The notes beneath the pieces were generated by a model, which worked only from the letters and a program-made list of their open reading frames with translations, was not told the DNA's origin and did no database searches. A stretch of DNA of 64,000 nt, taken from the NCBI GenBank assembly GCA_036495525.1, contig DASXMR010000100.1, positions 10,396-74,395 on the forward strand, given 5' to 3'. The translations under genes were made by a program, and so were the position numbers. This DNA comes from DASXMR01 sp036495525 (GTDB lineage: Bacteria; Actinomycetota; Actinomycetes; Streptosporangiales; Streptosporangiaceae). This document shows, piece by piece, positions 24,915 to 33,160 of this stretch (its first letter is position 1; each line of letters opens with the position of its first letter).

Positions 24915-27900
24915 CTATCCGGCTACCGGGACCTGATCGGCCTGAGCCTGCTGCGGGTACTGGTCGTCGCGGCCGACGATGAAGCGGCGCGGCCAGGACA
25001 GCACCGCCTCCAGCCAGCCGGCCACGCCCATCTCCCCGGCCGCCTGGCGCAGCTGCCCGCGGTGGCTGGCGCCGATCACCACGACGGCGAGGTCGTCGGC
25101 GAACCCCCGTTGGTCGTCTTCGCCGAGCAGGGCGTTCCAGGCGGGCAGCCGGTTGCGCCCAAGCTCCATCGACAGCGGGTGCCGGCGCAGCGCGCTGACC
25201 CGCTGCCCGATCTTGATGTCCGTCCGGTCGGCGATCCCGGTCAGCGGGTACTCGAGCCGCGGCGCCGGGGCGAAGGGGTCTGGCGGCCCTGCCCCGAACG
25301 GGCAGGCCCGCTCGATTTCGTGCAGCCACTGCAGCTGCGGGATCACCCAGTCAGCCCCTGGCCTGGCCCCGGCGCCCTTGCCGCCGGACAGCAGCTGGCT
25401 GGCGGTCGCCGCGATGGTCACAGCCAGCGCGTCAGGATCGAACCGGGCTCGCACGGCCAGCGCCCTGCCCTGCAGAGCCTGGTCGACCGCCGTCGCCAGC
25501 AGGCAGCCGGCCAGCCGGTCGCCAAGCGCGGCCCAGCGCTGGCGCAGCACCGCCGGCACCACCGGCAGGGGCCGGTTGACGAGGTAGGCCAGGGTCAGCG
25601 TCTCCGTCCAGACCCGCAGCCAGGCGTCATCGGCCGCGGCTGCCAGCAGGTCGGCCTCCCGCAGCTCGCGAGCGGTGCACGGGCGCCCGGTGGCGCAGGC
25701 CGGGCCGCAGGCGGGCGACCGCCTGGCTGCCAGCGGCGGCGGCGCCGGGGCGGCGCCGTCCGGCCCGGCAGCCTTCTCGCGGTCGCCGCCGAAGGGAACC
25801 CGGATCCGCAGCGGCCGGTCCATCCCGTCGGCGAACACCGCGGCCTCCCCCGGCCGCAGCGAGACGACCTGCCGTGACTGGTTGTCGTCCAGGTTCATCG
25901 CCGCGCCGACTAGCTGCCTGTCGTCCTGGGCCGGCAGCCTGTGCACGATCTTGAGCGCGGTGTTCTTGATCACGTCAGGCACCAGCCTGGCCGGGATCTG
26001 CTCGGCGATGACGATGCCCTCGCCGTAGGCGCGGATCTCGGCCAGCAGGCTGGCGAACAGCTCGACCGCATGCGCGGCGGCGCCTTCCCGGCCGGCCCGC
26101 AGCAGCCGATGCGCTTCCTCGATGACGATCACGTGCCGCAGCCCGTCAGCCGGCTCGGTCCTGGCCCGCAGCCGCAGGTGCTCGGTGATCCTGATGATCA
26201 GGGTGCCGATCAGGAACGCCTTGTCCTCGTCGTTGGCCACATCCTCGATCGCGAGCACCACGTCGCGGCGCAGCAGCTCGCCGATGTCGGCCGGGTGGCC
26301 GCCCTCGAAGAACCTTCCCGCCGAGCCGGCCCGCAGCGAGCGCAGCCGCACGTCGACGAATCCGCGCACGTCGGCGCGCAGCTCCTTGCCGTAGCCGACG
26401 TCCTCGATGACCTCGAGCGCGGCGCGCCTGAGCCTGGCCAGGCTGGGCACGGCTGGACGCGCCGCCGCGCCGGGCAGGCTCCCGCCGGTGACCGGATCCC
26501 AGCCGCAGGACTCATAGGCGCGCTGCAGGGCCTGGGACATGATCTGCGGGAACGGCTCGTGCGCGTCGAACGCGGCCAGGAAGAGCGCCCGGACCATGTC
26601 GATGTGCGACTGCACCGGGTAGCCGGGCTCGGGCGCCAGCGGGCTGAGCGACAGCGGCACAGCGTGCGCGGCCGTCGGGCTGATGACCGTGACCTGGTCG
26701 GCCCCGCCGATCCGGCCGGCCATGGCCGCGTACTCGGACTTGACCGGCTCGACCGCGAGCCAGCAGATTCCCGACCGGGTCAGCTGCTCGAGCAGGTGCC
26801 GGACGGTCTGCGACTTGCCGGCCCCGGTGGCGCCCGTCACCAGCGCGTGCCGGTTCAGCGTGGCCAGCGGCACGCGGCAGGCACCGACCGGCCGATCCTG
26901 CCCGTCCAGGATGTCGCCGAGCCAGACCGCCTGGCCGTCGGCGCCGCCGTCAGCTGACGGCTGGCCGACCTCGCCGGTCAGGTCAAAGTGCCCGGAGTCC
27001 AGCACGCGCACGCCGGGCACCTCCCGGCGCGGCAGCCCGGTCAGCGCGGCGAGCGCGCCGGCGGTCGCCGTGAACGGCACCTGCGACCCGTCGGCGGGGT
27101 CGGCCGCCATCGCGCCGAGCGCGTCGGCCAGGTCGCGCGCGCCGTCAGGCCCGCGCAGCCGGTAGGGATGCGCGCGCAGGTCGGCGGAGCCCACCAGCAG
27201 GGGGGCGATCAGGCGCAGCTCCTCCTCAGTCGCGGCCCCGGCGAGCACCCGGACGTTCCACAGCCCAGCCTCGCGGTAGGCGTCAAGCTCGGCGAGCCGG
27301 CGCTGCGCCGCCCTGGCCTCGAACCTGGCGTGCTCCTCGTCGTAACGGCTCAGCACGTTCAGCTGGCTGCGCAGCTCGGCGATCTCGGTGTCGATGAGAT
27401 CAACCGGGTCGGCCACGACCAGCCAGCCGAACGGCCTGCCCATGAGCGTCGTCAGGGCTGACTCGAACAGCGTCGGCAGAGCCGCGAGCGAGCCGGGAGC
27501 CGCGGCGTGAGCTGGCAGCTGCCCGCCGGGCACCTGCCCGGCGCTGCCCGCTGCGGCGAAGCCGCCCGCCAGGTCGGCACCAGGCGCGGTTTCGGCCGCC
27601 GGGGCCGGCCGGCCGGGACACGGCGCCCAGACCAGGTAGTCGAGCTCGGTGAGCACATTCGCGGTGAAGCGGGTGCCGCGTGCGCCCCAGGGGAACAGCA
27701 GCTCCTCGCCGCCGGGCCGGCCGGCCGTGCCTGGCGGCTGGCTCCCCCCGCCTGACCCGCGATCCGGCGCGGGCGGCAGCGGGCCGGCGTTGGTGATCAG
27801 CTCGAGCGGCGCGCCGCCGCCGCGCGACAGCCATCCGGCCACGAACGGCCGCCGGTGCGCGGCCGCGCTCAGCGCAGCGGGCAGCACCGAGGCGTAGTCG

Positions 27901-27995
27901 CTCTGCGCTGTCCCGCCGAGGCTTGCGGCGCTGATGGTGTCGACCCGGTACCACTGGCCGGCCTGCCCGCCGCCGATGCCTTCTGCGCCCGCCAT
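24915..27995 (-). CDS. HerA/VirB4-type ATP-binding protein (DUF87)
   Basis: A large 1026-residue ATPase. Residues about 1-340 have no recognised fold and include a heptad-like stretch AELRSQLNVLSRYDEEHARF near 190. The Walker A loop VTGATGAGKSQTVRHL is near residue 380 and Walker B VIVIEEAHRLLRAGR near 620, with a downstream AEQIPARLVPDVIKNT sensor region: a hexameric translocase of the HerA/VirB4 kind. The C-terminal 250 residues are unassigned. There is no NurA nuclease, relaxase or pilus gene nearby. Its stop is 10 bp before murT. It probably moves DNA or protein at the membrane or septum, but this is inference. Confidence 0.8.
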   Translation of the reverse strand: MAGAEGIGGGQAGQWYRVDTISAASLGGTAQSDYASVLPAALSAAAHRRPFVAGWLSRGGGAPLELITNAGPLPPAPDRGSGGGSQPPGTAGRPGGEELLFPWGARGTRFTANVLTELDYLVWAPCPGRPAPAAETAPGADLAGGFAAAGSAGQVPGGQLPAHAAAPGSLAALPTLFESALTTLMGRPFGWLVVADPVDLIDTEIAELRSQLNVLSRYDEEHARFEARAAQRRLAELDAYREAGLWNVRVLAGAATEEELRLIAPLLVGSADLRAHPYRLRGPDGARDLADALGAMAADPADGSQVPFTATAGALAALTGLPRREVPGVRVLDSGHFDLTGEVGQPSADGGADGQAVWLGDILDGQDRPVGACRVPLATLNRHALVTGATGAGKSQTVRHLLEQLTRSGICWLAVEPVKSEYAAMAGRIGGADQVTVISPTAAHAVPLSLSPLAPEPGYPVQSHIDMVRALFLAAFDAHEPFPQIMSQALQRAYESCGWDPVTGGSLPGAAARPAVPSLARLRRAALEVIEDVGYGKELRADVRGFVDVRLRSLRAGSAGRFFEGGHPADIGELLRRDVVLAIEDVANDEDKAFLIGTLIIRITEHLRLRARTEPADGLRHVIVIEEAHRLLRAGREGAAAHAVELFASLLAEIRAYGEGIVIAEQIPARLVPDVIKNTALKIVHRLPAQDDRQLVGAAMNLDDNQSRQVVSLRPGEAAVFADGMDRPLRIRVPFGGDREKAAGPDGAAPAPPPLAARRSPACGPACATGRPCTARELREADLLAAAADDAWLRVWTETLTLAYLVNRPLPVVPAVLRQRWAALGDRLAGCLLATAVDQALQGRALAVRARFDPDALAVTIAATASQLLSGGKGAGARPGADWVIPQLQWLHEIERACPFGAGPPDPFAPAPRLEYPLTGIADRTDIKIGQRVSALRRHPLSMELGRNRLPAWNALLGEDDQRGFADDLAVVVIGASHRGQLRQAAGEMGVAGWLEAVLSWPRRFIVGRDDQYPQQAQADQVPVAG

Positions 27996-28090
27996 AGAGG
28001 GTGCATATCAGTCGACCCCCAGCGATTGCCACCCACTTGGCCGAACGCGCTGCCCTTACCTGCCGCCTGGCGGCGGTCTGCCCTGCTCAG

Positions 28091-28351
28091 CTAAGCCTGC
28101 CGGCGGCTGGCCGGCTCGGTCACGAACACGCCCTTGCCGCGTTCTGGCTCTACCAGCCCCTCATGCCGCAAGATGGCCATGGCGGCGTCGACGGTACGTG
28201 CCGATACCTCGTAACGCTGGCGGAGCATCCGCTTGGACGGCACAGCGCGCCGGGGCGGTATCTCGCCGGACTCGATCTGGGCGCGGATGATTTCCGCGAG
28301 CTGCCGGTAGAGCGGCTCGCGGTCGTCGTGGTCCACTTCGGTCCGCGGCAT
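28091..28351 (-). CDS. short GntR-family regulator (HTH domain only)
   Basis: An 86-residue protein that is almost all GntR winged helix: EPLYRQLAEIIRAQIESGEI, then VPSKRMLRQRYEVSARTVDA and GLVEPERGKGVFV. There is no effector-binding domain, so it resembles the small YtrA/GntR-like regulators that may rely on a partner. ATG 28351 is chosen because it starts exactly at the HTH; open frame continues upstream without family resemblance. Divergent from the unknown gene at 28449, it probably controls that gene and/or the HerA-like gene downstream. Confidence 0.87.
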   Translation of the reverse strand: MPRTEVDHDDREPLYRQLAEIIRAQIESGEIPPRRAVPSKRMLRQRYEVSARTVDAAMAILRHEGLVEPERGKGVFVTEPASRRQA

Positions 28352-28412
28352 GGAAGTCACCGTAGATACCTGGTGGTACCCGCTTGCCACCGTCGGCACC
28401 CCGGGATATCGC

Positions 28413-28442
28413 GTGACAGCATGGGACAACCCGAGATATGTT
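28413..28442 (+). promoter_or_regulatory. leaderless-type promoter of the unknown gene
   Basis: GTGACA (28413-28418), an 18-bp spacer and TATGTT (28437-28442) lie exactly six bases before ATG 28449. That spacing puts transcription start at or next to the start codon, as in actinobacterial leaderless mRNAs, and explains the missing ribosome binding site. Confidence 0.6.
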
Positions 28443-28448
28443 GGCTGC

Positions 28449-29057
28449 ATGACCGGTGAGTTATGGCACGTGGCGCGCGTCGGGCGAGCTGAGGCGCGGT
28501 ACCTGGCCAGCCGCGAGCGCGGGCCACTGAGTGGCCATCCAGGGCAGGCCATCGACCTCGGCGATGGCTGGATCCGCTTCGACGGCAAAGCTGTCGCGGT
28601 GCTGCGCGGACTTGACTACCACGCCGACGGCCGGATCTCCGACGACGACGGCCCGGTGCTGCACTTCGGTCGCGACCGGCACCCGGTGATCCCGGACGGT
28701 GACTGGCGAGTACCGGGCCAGTCCACGGACATCGCCTGGCAAGCCGCGTTCGCCAGCCAGGCCAGCGAGGTCATCGCTAGCTACACCGCCTGCCGCCGCT
28801 ATCTGCCTGGCCGCCAGGACCAGCGCGTCGAGGCAGCGGGAGCCGACGTCGCGCACGCCGACCTCGTCAGCCTGGCAACAGATTTCCGCGATTACTTCGA
28901 CATCTGCTATCAGTGGTCACCTGATCTGCGGGCGATGGTCTTCACCGCGCGCCGCCGCCTCTACGAGGACGGCGTGCTCACCCTCACCGGGCAGCCGGTC
29001 ACCCGCCGCACCGCGGCCGAGCTGCGCGAGGCGCTTGAGGCACGAACCGGCAGCTAG
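28449..29057 (+). CDS. unknown protein, helix-rich, 202 residues
   Basis: No family recognised. The protein starts MTGELWHVARVGRAEARYL, has a compact acidic/aromatic core (GWIRFDGKAVAVLRGLDYH, then DFRDYFDICYQWSPDLRAM) and a C-terminal helix ending ELREALEARTGS. There is no signal peptide, TM segment or catalytic motif. It is divergent from the small GntR gene and has a leaderless-type promoter. The stop overlaps the PhzF stop by 4 bp (CTAG). Composition is like its neighbours. Probably a regulated accessory protein; nothing more can be said. Confidence 0.7.
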   Translation: MTGELWHVARVGRAEARYLASRERGPLSGHPGQAIDLGDGWIRFDGKAVAVLRGLDYHADGRISDDDGPVLHFGRDRHPVIPDGDWRVPGQSTDIAWQAAFASQASEVIASYTACRRYLPGRQDQRVEAAGADVAHADLVSLATDFRDYFDICYQWSPDLRAMVFTARRRLYEDGVLTLTGQPVTRRTAAELREALEARTGS

Positions 29058-29884
29058 AGCTCGGCCACGCCGGACAGGCAGGTAACAGTTCCGCCGCCAA
29101 CCCAGATGGTGCCGTCCTGGTCCTGCGAGATGTGCACCCGGCCGCGGCGGCCCAGCGCCGTCCCCTGGCTGGCCACATAGGGCGCGGCGGCCAGGCCGTC
29201 GGCGAGCAGCCACTGAGCTACTGCAGCGTTCAGGCTTCCGGTGACCGGGTCCTCGCCGGTCGCTCCGCCGCCGGGCACGAACGCGCGCACCTCGAACGCC
29301 TCCGGCGCCCCGTCAGGGTAGGGGCCGACGACGCCGATATCGAGGTCGACGGCTCCCGGCCGCAGCGCGAGCACCTCGTCGGCGGTGCGCAGCAGCACCG
29401 CGACCCAGCCAGGTCCGTTGTCCGCCCACCGGGCACTGACGATCTGCTCGCGGCTGATCCGCAGCACGGCGGCCAGATGCTCGGTCAGCTCCTGGTCGGC
29501 CGGACCGGCACGCAGCAGCGGCGGCGCGGCGAAGGCGAGCCGCTCGCCCGCCTGCCGGATCCTGATCAGCCCGGCCGCGCACTGCTGCACGATCGTTCCA
29601 GGCTTGCGCGGCGTGCCGCCAGCGGTCAGCCACGCGTGACAGGTGCCGAGCGTTGGATGCCCGGCGAACGGCAGCTCAGCCGACGTGGTGAAGATCCGCA
29701 CCCGGTAGTCGGCGCCGTCTTCGGCAGGCGGCAGCACGAAGGTCGTCTCCGACAGGTTGGTCCAGCTGGCGAACTGCTGCATCTGCGCGTCGCTGAGGCC
29801 GTGTGCATCAAGCACGACGGCCACTGGATTGCCCAGGTACGGGATCGTGCTGAAGACGTCCACCTGGCGAAACTGTCGCTGCAC
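29054..29884 (-). CDS. PhzF-family isomerase/epimerase
   Basis: A 276-residue PhzF/diaminopimelate-epimerase-fold protein. The N-terminus FRQVDVFSTIPYLGNPVAVV matches the family start; the catalytic glutamate is in NLSETTFVLPP near residue 32. ELPFAGHPTLGTCHAWL is the second signature, and GGGATGEDPVTGSLN the C-terminal one. GTG 29884 gives the usual start; an ATG at 29935 would add 17 unrelated residues. The substrate is unknown and no phenazine genes are nearby. Confidence 0.9.
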   Translation of the reverse strand: MQRQFRQVDVFSTIPYLGNPVAVVLDAHGLSDAQMQQFASWTNLSETTFVLPPAEDGADYRVRIFTTSAELPFAGHPTLGTCHAWLTAGGTPRKPGTIVQQCAAGLIRIRQAGERLAFAAPPLLRAGPADQELTEHLAAVLRISREQIVSARWADNGPGWVAVLLRTADEVLALRPGAVDLDIGVVGPYPDGAPEAFEVRAFVPGGGATGEDPVTGSLNAAVAQWLLADGLAAAPYVASQGTALGRRGRVHISQDQDGTIWVGGGTVTCLSGVAEL

Positions 29885-29946
29885 CCACCCGAGTCTGCCA
29901 CGCGGCCGCCGACGCCTCATCGCACCGCTGCTCACCGCCCTGGTGG

Positions 29947-30807
29947 TCAGCCTGGCTGGGCCGGATGCGGGCCAGGCAGCACGGACAGCTCGCTGGGATA
30001 AGCGTCCGGCGGCGCGGCGAGCACCCAGGCGATCATCGAGGCCAGCGAGCTCGGCTGGATGCAGCGCTGCGGGTCATATGGCCGGCCGAACCCGGCGCGG
30101 ATCGAGCGCAGGCGCTCGGTTGCCGTGGCGGCCGGATACACAGAAGTGACCCGGACCCCGTGCTCAGCTTCCTCGTCGCGCAGCGAGTCAGCCAGTTCGC
30201 GCAGCGCCGCCTTGCTGGCCACGAAGGCTGACCACCGCGGCACGGCGCGGATGCCAGGAGTGGCGTTGACGAACACGACGTGTCCCCGCGCCGCCCGCAG
30301 TGCTGGCAGCAGCAGCCTGGTCAGCTCGGCCGCAGCAGCGACATTGACGGCGAGCACGCGCTGCCAGCTGCCTGGTTGCATGTCAGCCACCGCGCCGATG
30401 TCCGCGACCCCCGCACAGTGCACAAGCGCGTCTAGCCGGACTGGCTCGCCAGCTAGGCCAGCCGCATCGCCGGGACCGATCCGGTCAGCTGGACCAGCAC
30501 AGTCACCCGGACCAGCCCCGTCAGCTGTACCAGAACCGTTCGCTGGACCAGCGCCCTCAGCTGGACCAGCCAAGCCACTCGAACTGGGCTTGGCGCCTGG
30601 ACTTGATGCGCCAGCGGCGAGGCTGGCCGCAATCGAGGCCGGGTCGGCGAGGTCAGCAACGACCGCCCGGCCGCCGATCGCCTCGAGCCTTGCCTGGCCG
30701 TCCTGGTCCCGGCACAGCCCTGTGACCTCGTGCCCGGCACCGAGCAACTCGGCAACCAGCGCTATTCCGATCCCGCCCGCAGCGCCGGAGATGAGGATCG
30801 TGCCCAC
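29947..30807 (-). CDS. short-chain dehydrogenase with a Gly/Pro/Ala repeat insert
   Basis: A 286-residue SDR. Cofactor motif ILISGAAGGIGIALV at residue 4, LVHCAGVADIG, and the active-site region with ATPGIRAVPRWSAFVASKAAL, in which a Tyr would be expected: here the motif is F-V-A-S-K, so the catalytic Tyr is replaced by Phe while Lys is kept. A repeat-coded insert of about 45 residues interrupts the fold after VVADLADPASIAAS. GTG 30807 has GGGAG nine bases upstream; 88 bp separate it from the TraG-like gene upstream. Activity is doubtful. Confidence 0.82.
   Translation of the reverse strand: MGTILISGAAGGIGIALVAELLGAGHEVTGLCRDQDGQARLEAIGGRAVVADLADPASIAASLAAGASSPGAKPSSSGLAGPAEGAGPANGSGTADGAGPGDCAGPADRIGPGDAAGLAGEPVRLDALVHCAGVADIGAVADMQPGSWQRVLAVNVAAAAELTRLLLPALRAARGHVVFVNATPGIRAVPRWSAFVASKAALRELADSLRDEEAEHGVRVTSVYPAATATERLRSIRAGFGRPYDPQRCIQPSSLASMIAWVLAAPPDAYPSELSVLPGPHPAQPG
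30473..30580 (-). repeat. 18-bp minisatellite inside the SDR gene
   Basis: Six consecutive 18-bp units of the form GGACCAGCNCCGTCAGCT (plus strand) lie at 30473-30580. On the coding strand they give a hexapeptide repeat AGPAEG/AGPANG/SGTADG/AGPGDC/AGPADR and variants. The units keep frame and diverge mainly at wobble and the last two residues. Confidence 0.85.
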
Positions 30808-30895
30808 CGCCGCCGTCTCCCTTTGCTTCTGGCCGCGGGCCACATGCTCGCGGAGGCTGACCGGGCCGAGCCGCTCGTGCATCTGCCGTGGCGGG

Positions 30896-33160
30896 TCAAG
30901 CACGCCCGGATCCGGGCTCATCATGCCCGGCTCCCGGCTGCCGGGCAAAGGCATTGTGCCGCCAGCCCTGACCGCGCCGGACCGGCGACGGCGGAGCAGG
31001 CGGAGCATGCCGTCTAGGCGGAGCAGGCCGTGTAGGCGGATCCGCCGATGCCGGCCTGGGCATGGTCGGCCAGGAAAGTCCCGGTGGCGCTGACTCAGGA
31101 CGCGCTGACTCAGGCCGCGCTGACTCCGGCGGCGGCTGACCGGCCGCGGCTCGCACCTCGCTCACGCTGAGCAGCGTGGCGCCTGGCAGTCCGATGATGG
31201 CGGGGTTGGCGTCGGCCAGCACGACCTGCCGACCCTGTGCCGACGGATGGCTGACGATGACGGCGCTGGGCGGCAGCTGCTGCAGTTCATGCTGCTCAAC
31301 CAGGAACTCCCTGGAACGCTGCAGCCCGCGGGCGAGCGACGCATTGTCGCCGACGGCCAGCGAGGTGCTGAGCCCCCACGAGGTGCCCGCGTTGATGCCG
31401 GCCGTGATCGTCCAGGACAGCGAGCCGCTGCGGGACACGCTGGAATCGCGGCTGGCGGTGCCGGTGATGTCGCCGAACGGCCCGGTCGCCGTCGGGCGGC
31501 TGCGGCCCTGGCTGCGGCTGCTGCCCGAGGTCAGGCTTACCGACTCCCCACCGGAAACTGAGTCGGCCGTGCCGATCGTGCTGGTGTAGGAGTCGCCGGC
31601 GGTGCCGGTGAGCGATGTCCCCACCGTGTCGGTGAGCTGGCTGAGCGTCAGCCGGTGCTCGGTGCCGATCTGCTCGGCGGCGGTCTTCGCATCATGTGCA
31701 TTGCCGAGCCGCATGAACGCGACAGCGGCGCTGCCGCGGCCGAGCCGGCTGGCCACCTGCGGCGGAACCGTCCGGTATGCCAGCACCAGCCCGGTGCCCG
31801 AGACCTCGCAGGCGTCCTCGAGCCGGTCGAGTACTTCATCGCGCAGCTTGTCAGCGCCGAGCAGGACCAGTGTGTGCTGCCACCGCGGCGCGCCAGGCGG
31901 TGCCTGCCGGAGCAGCCGGGCGAGCGCGACGGCCAGGTAGCTGCCCAGCACCCGGCCCTGCCCGGGCCCGGCGCGGCGGTCAAGCCAGGCCACTCGCAGC
32001 TGACCTGGCGGCGCGGCGGCCGGAGCCGTGCCGAGCTGGTCGAGCACCCGCAGCCGCGACTCCATCGCCCAGGCCCGCCCGATGACGACCCGGTCGGCGG
32101 CTCCCCGGCCGAACAGCGTGCTCAGCCGCTCGACCGCGCCGGGGCTGAGCAGCCCGGCCGCGACGTCGGCGCGCGGGTCACCAGCCTGCCCGAGTACCCG
32201 CAGCGCTGCGGTGACTCCGGCAGCCGACGGGCTGCCGCCCAGCACGCCGATCACCCGCTCCAGGATGGCCGTGTCGGAGGCGAGGTCGGCCGGGCTGGCC
32301 CGTTCGTCGCTGGCGGCGACGGTGAGCGCCAGCACGTCCGCCAGCGCTGCACCACTGAGTGCAGCGCCGAGGTCGAGCCGCGGCAGGTCGTCCGGCAGCA
32401 CCCAGACCAGCGGCTCGATGCCGCAGCCCCGCGCGACAGCCAGCAGGTCAGCGGCGACCGCGCCTTCGGTCAGGTCGACCACGGTCACCTCGCCGCCTGC
32501 GCTGAGCCGCGCTGAGCCGAGCACGGTAAGCAGCGCCGACCAGCCTGACAGCGTGCCGCCGGCCACGTCGATACGGTCGAGCGAGGCTGGCAGGTGCACC
32601 GCGCACCAGCGCGGCTGCCCGGCCAGCGCGGCCCGGCGCAGCTGCCAGGCCTGGTACCTCCCGGCGTGATCCTGCCGCTGGCCTGCCTGCATCGCCTCCT
32701 GCCCGGCGCGGATCGAGGCGACCCGCAGCCGTTCCGTCTCGATGGCCGCCCGCAGCCGCCGCCGGCCGCGCCAGATGGCGAGCAGGCTGCCGCCGGCAAC
32801 GGACGCGCAGGCGGCCAGGCCGGCCCCGGCTAGCCAGGACGCCAGCATGCCTGCCTGCCACGCCGCCAGCACGCCGCAGGCCAGGACCGCAGAGCAGAAC
32901 CCCGCCAGCCACAGCGGCCGGTCCAGCCGTCGCTCCTCCCGCCGCTGCGCGGCCAGCCAGCCGCCGCAGAACTCGGTCAGCGCGAGCTCGCCTGGCGGAC
33001 GGGGCGGCCGGCTAGCGTCGGCCGGCCATGGCGCCTGCTGCCAGCCGAGGTAGATCCGGTCAGCGGCGGCCAGCGCCTGCTGCCAGCCAGGGCCGGCCTG
33101 GTCAGCACCGGCCCGCGCGGCGCCAGGTCCGGGCTGACCCGCTGAATCCCCCGCCGTCAC
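30896..33160 (-). CDS. TraG/TraM-type membrane protein with degenerate P-loop and Ser/Thr/Gly-rich region
   Basis: A 754-residue protein. Two membrane helices lie near residues 65-110 (LWLAGFCSAVLACGVLAAW). Then comes a nucleotide-binding-like core where the P-loop position reads AGGTLSGWSALLTVLG: the Walker lysine is Trp, so ATP binding is doubtful. Residues about 490-600 are rich in Thr/Ser/Gly (LTDTVGTSLTGTAGDSYTST), as in a family of actinomycete ATP/GTP-binding proteins. The tail has ESARP repeats. GTG 33160 overlaps the upstream stop by 4 bp (GTGA); an apparent extension to 33574 lies within the upstream gene and looks like noise. Confidence 0.72.
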   Translation of the reverse strand: MTAGDSAGQPGPGAARAGADQAGPGWQQALAAADRIYLGWQQAPWPADASRPPRPPGELALTEFCGGWLAAQRREERRLDRPLWLAGFCSAVLACGVLAAWQAGMLASWLAGAGLAACASVAGGSLLAIWRGRRRLRAAIETERLRVASIRAGQEAMQAGQRQDHAGRYQAWQLRRAALAGQPRWCAVHLPASLDRIDVAGGTLSGWSALLTVLGSARLSAGGEVTVVDLTEGAVAADLLAVARGCGIEPLVWVLPDDLPRLDLGAALSGAALADVLALTVAASDERASPADLASDTAILERVIGVLGGSPSAAGVTAALRVLGQAGDPRADVAAGLLSPGAVERLSTLFGRGAADRVVIGRAWAMESRLRVLDQLGTAPAAAPPGQLRVAWLDRRAGPGQGRVLGSYLAVALARLLRQAPPGAPRWQHTLVLLGADKLRDEVLDRLEDACEVSGTGLVLAYRTVPPQVASRLGRGSAAVAFMRLGNAHDAKTAAEQIGTEHRLTLSQLTDTVGTSLTGTAGDSYTSTIGTADSVSGGESVSLTSGSSRSQGRSRPTATGPFGDITGTASRDSSVSRSGSLSWTITAGINAGTSWGLSTSLAVGDNASLARGLQRSREFLVEQHELQQLPPSAVIVSHPSAQGRQVVLADANPAIIGLPGATLLSVSEVRAAAGQPPPESARPESARPESAPPGLSWPTMPRPASADPPTRPAPPRRHAPPAPPSPVRRGQGWRHNAFARQPGAGHDEPGSGRA

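Noticed and set aside
23615..24982. 455-codon rightward frame opposite murT
   Set aside because: MurT is certain from its P-loop and Cys4 ribbon; this is an antisense shadow.
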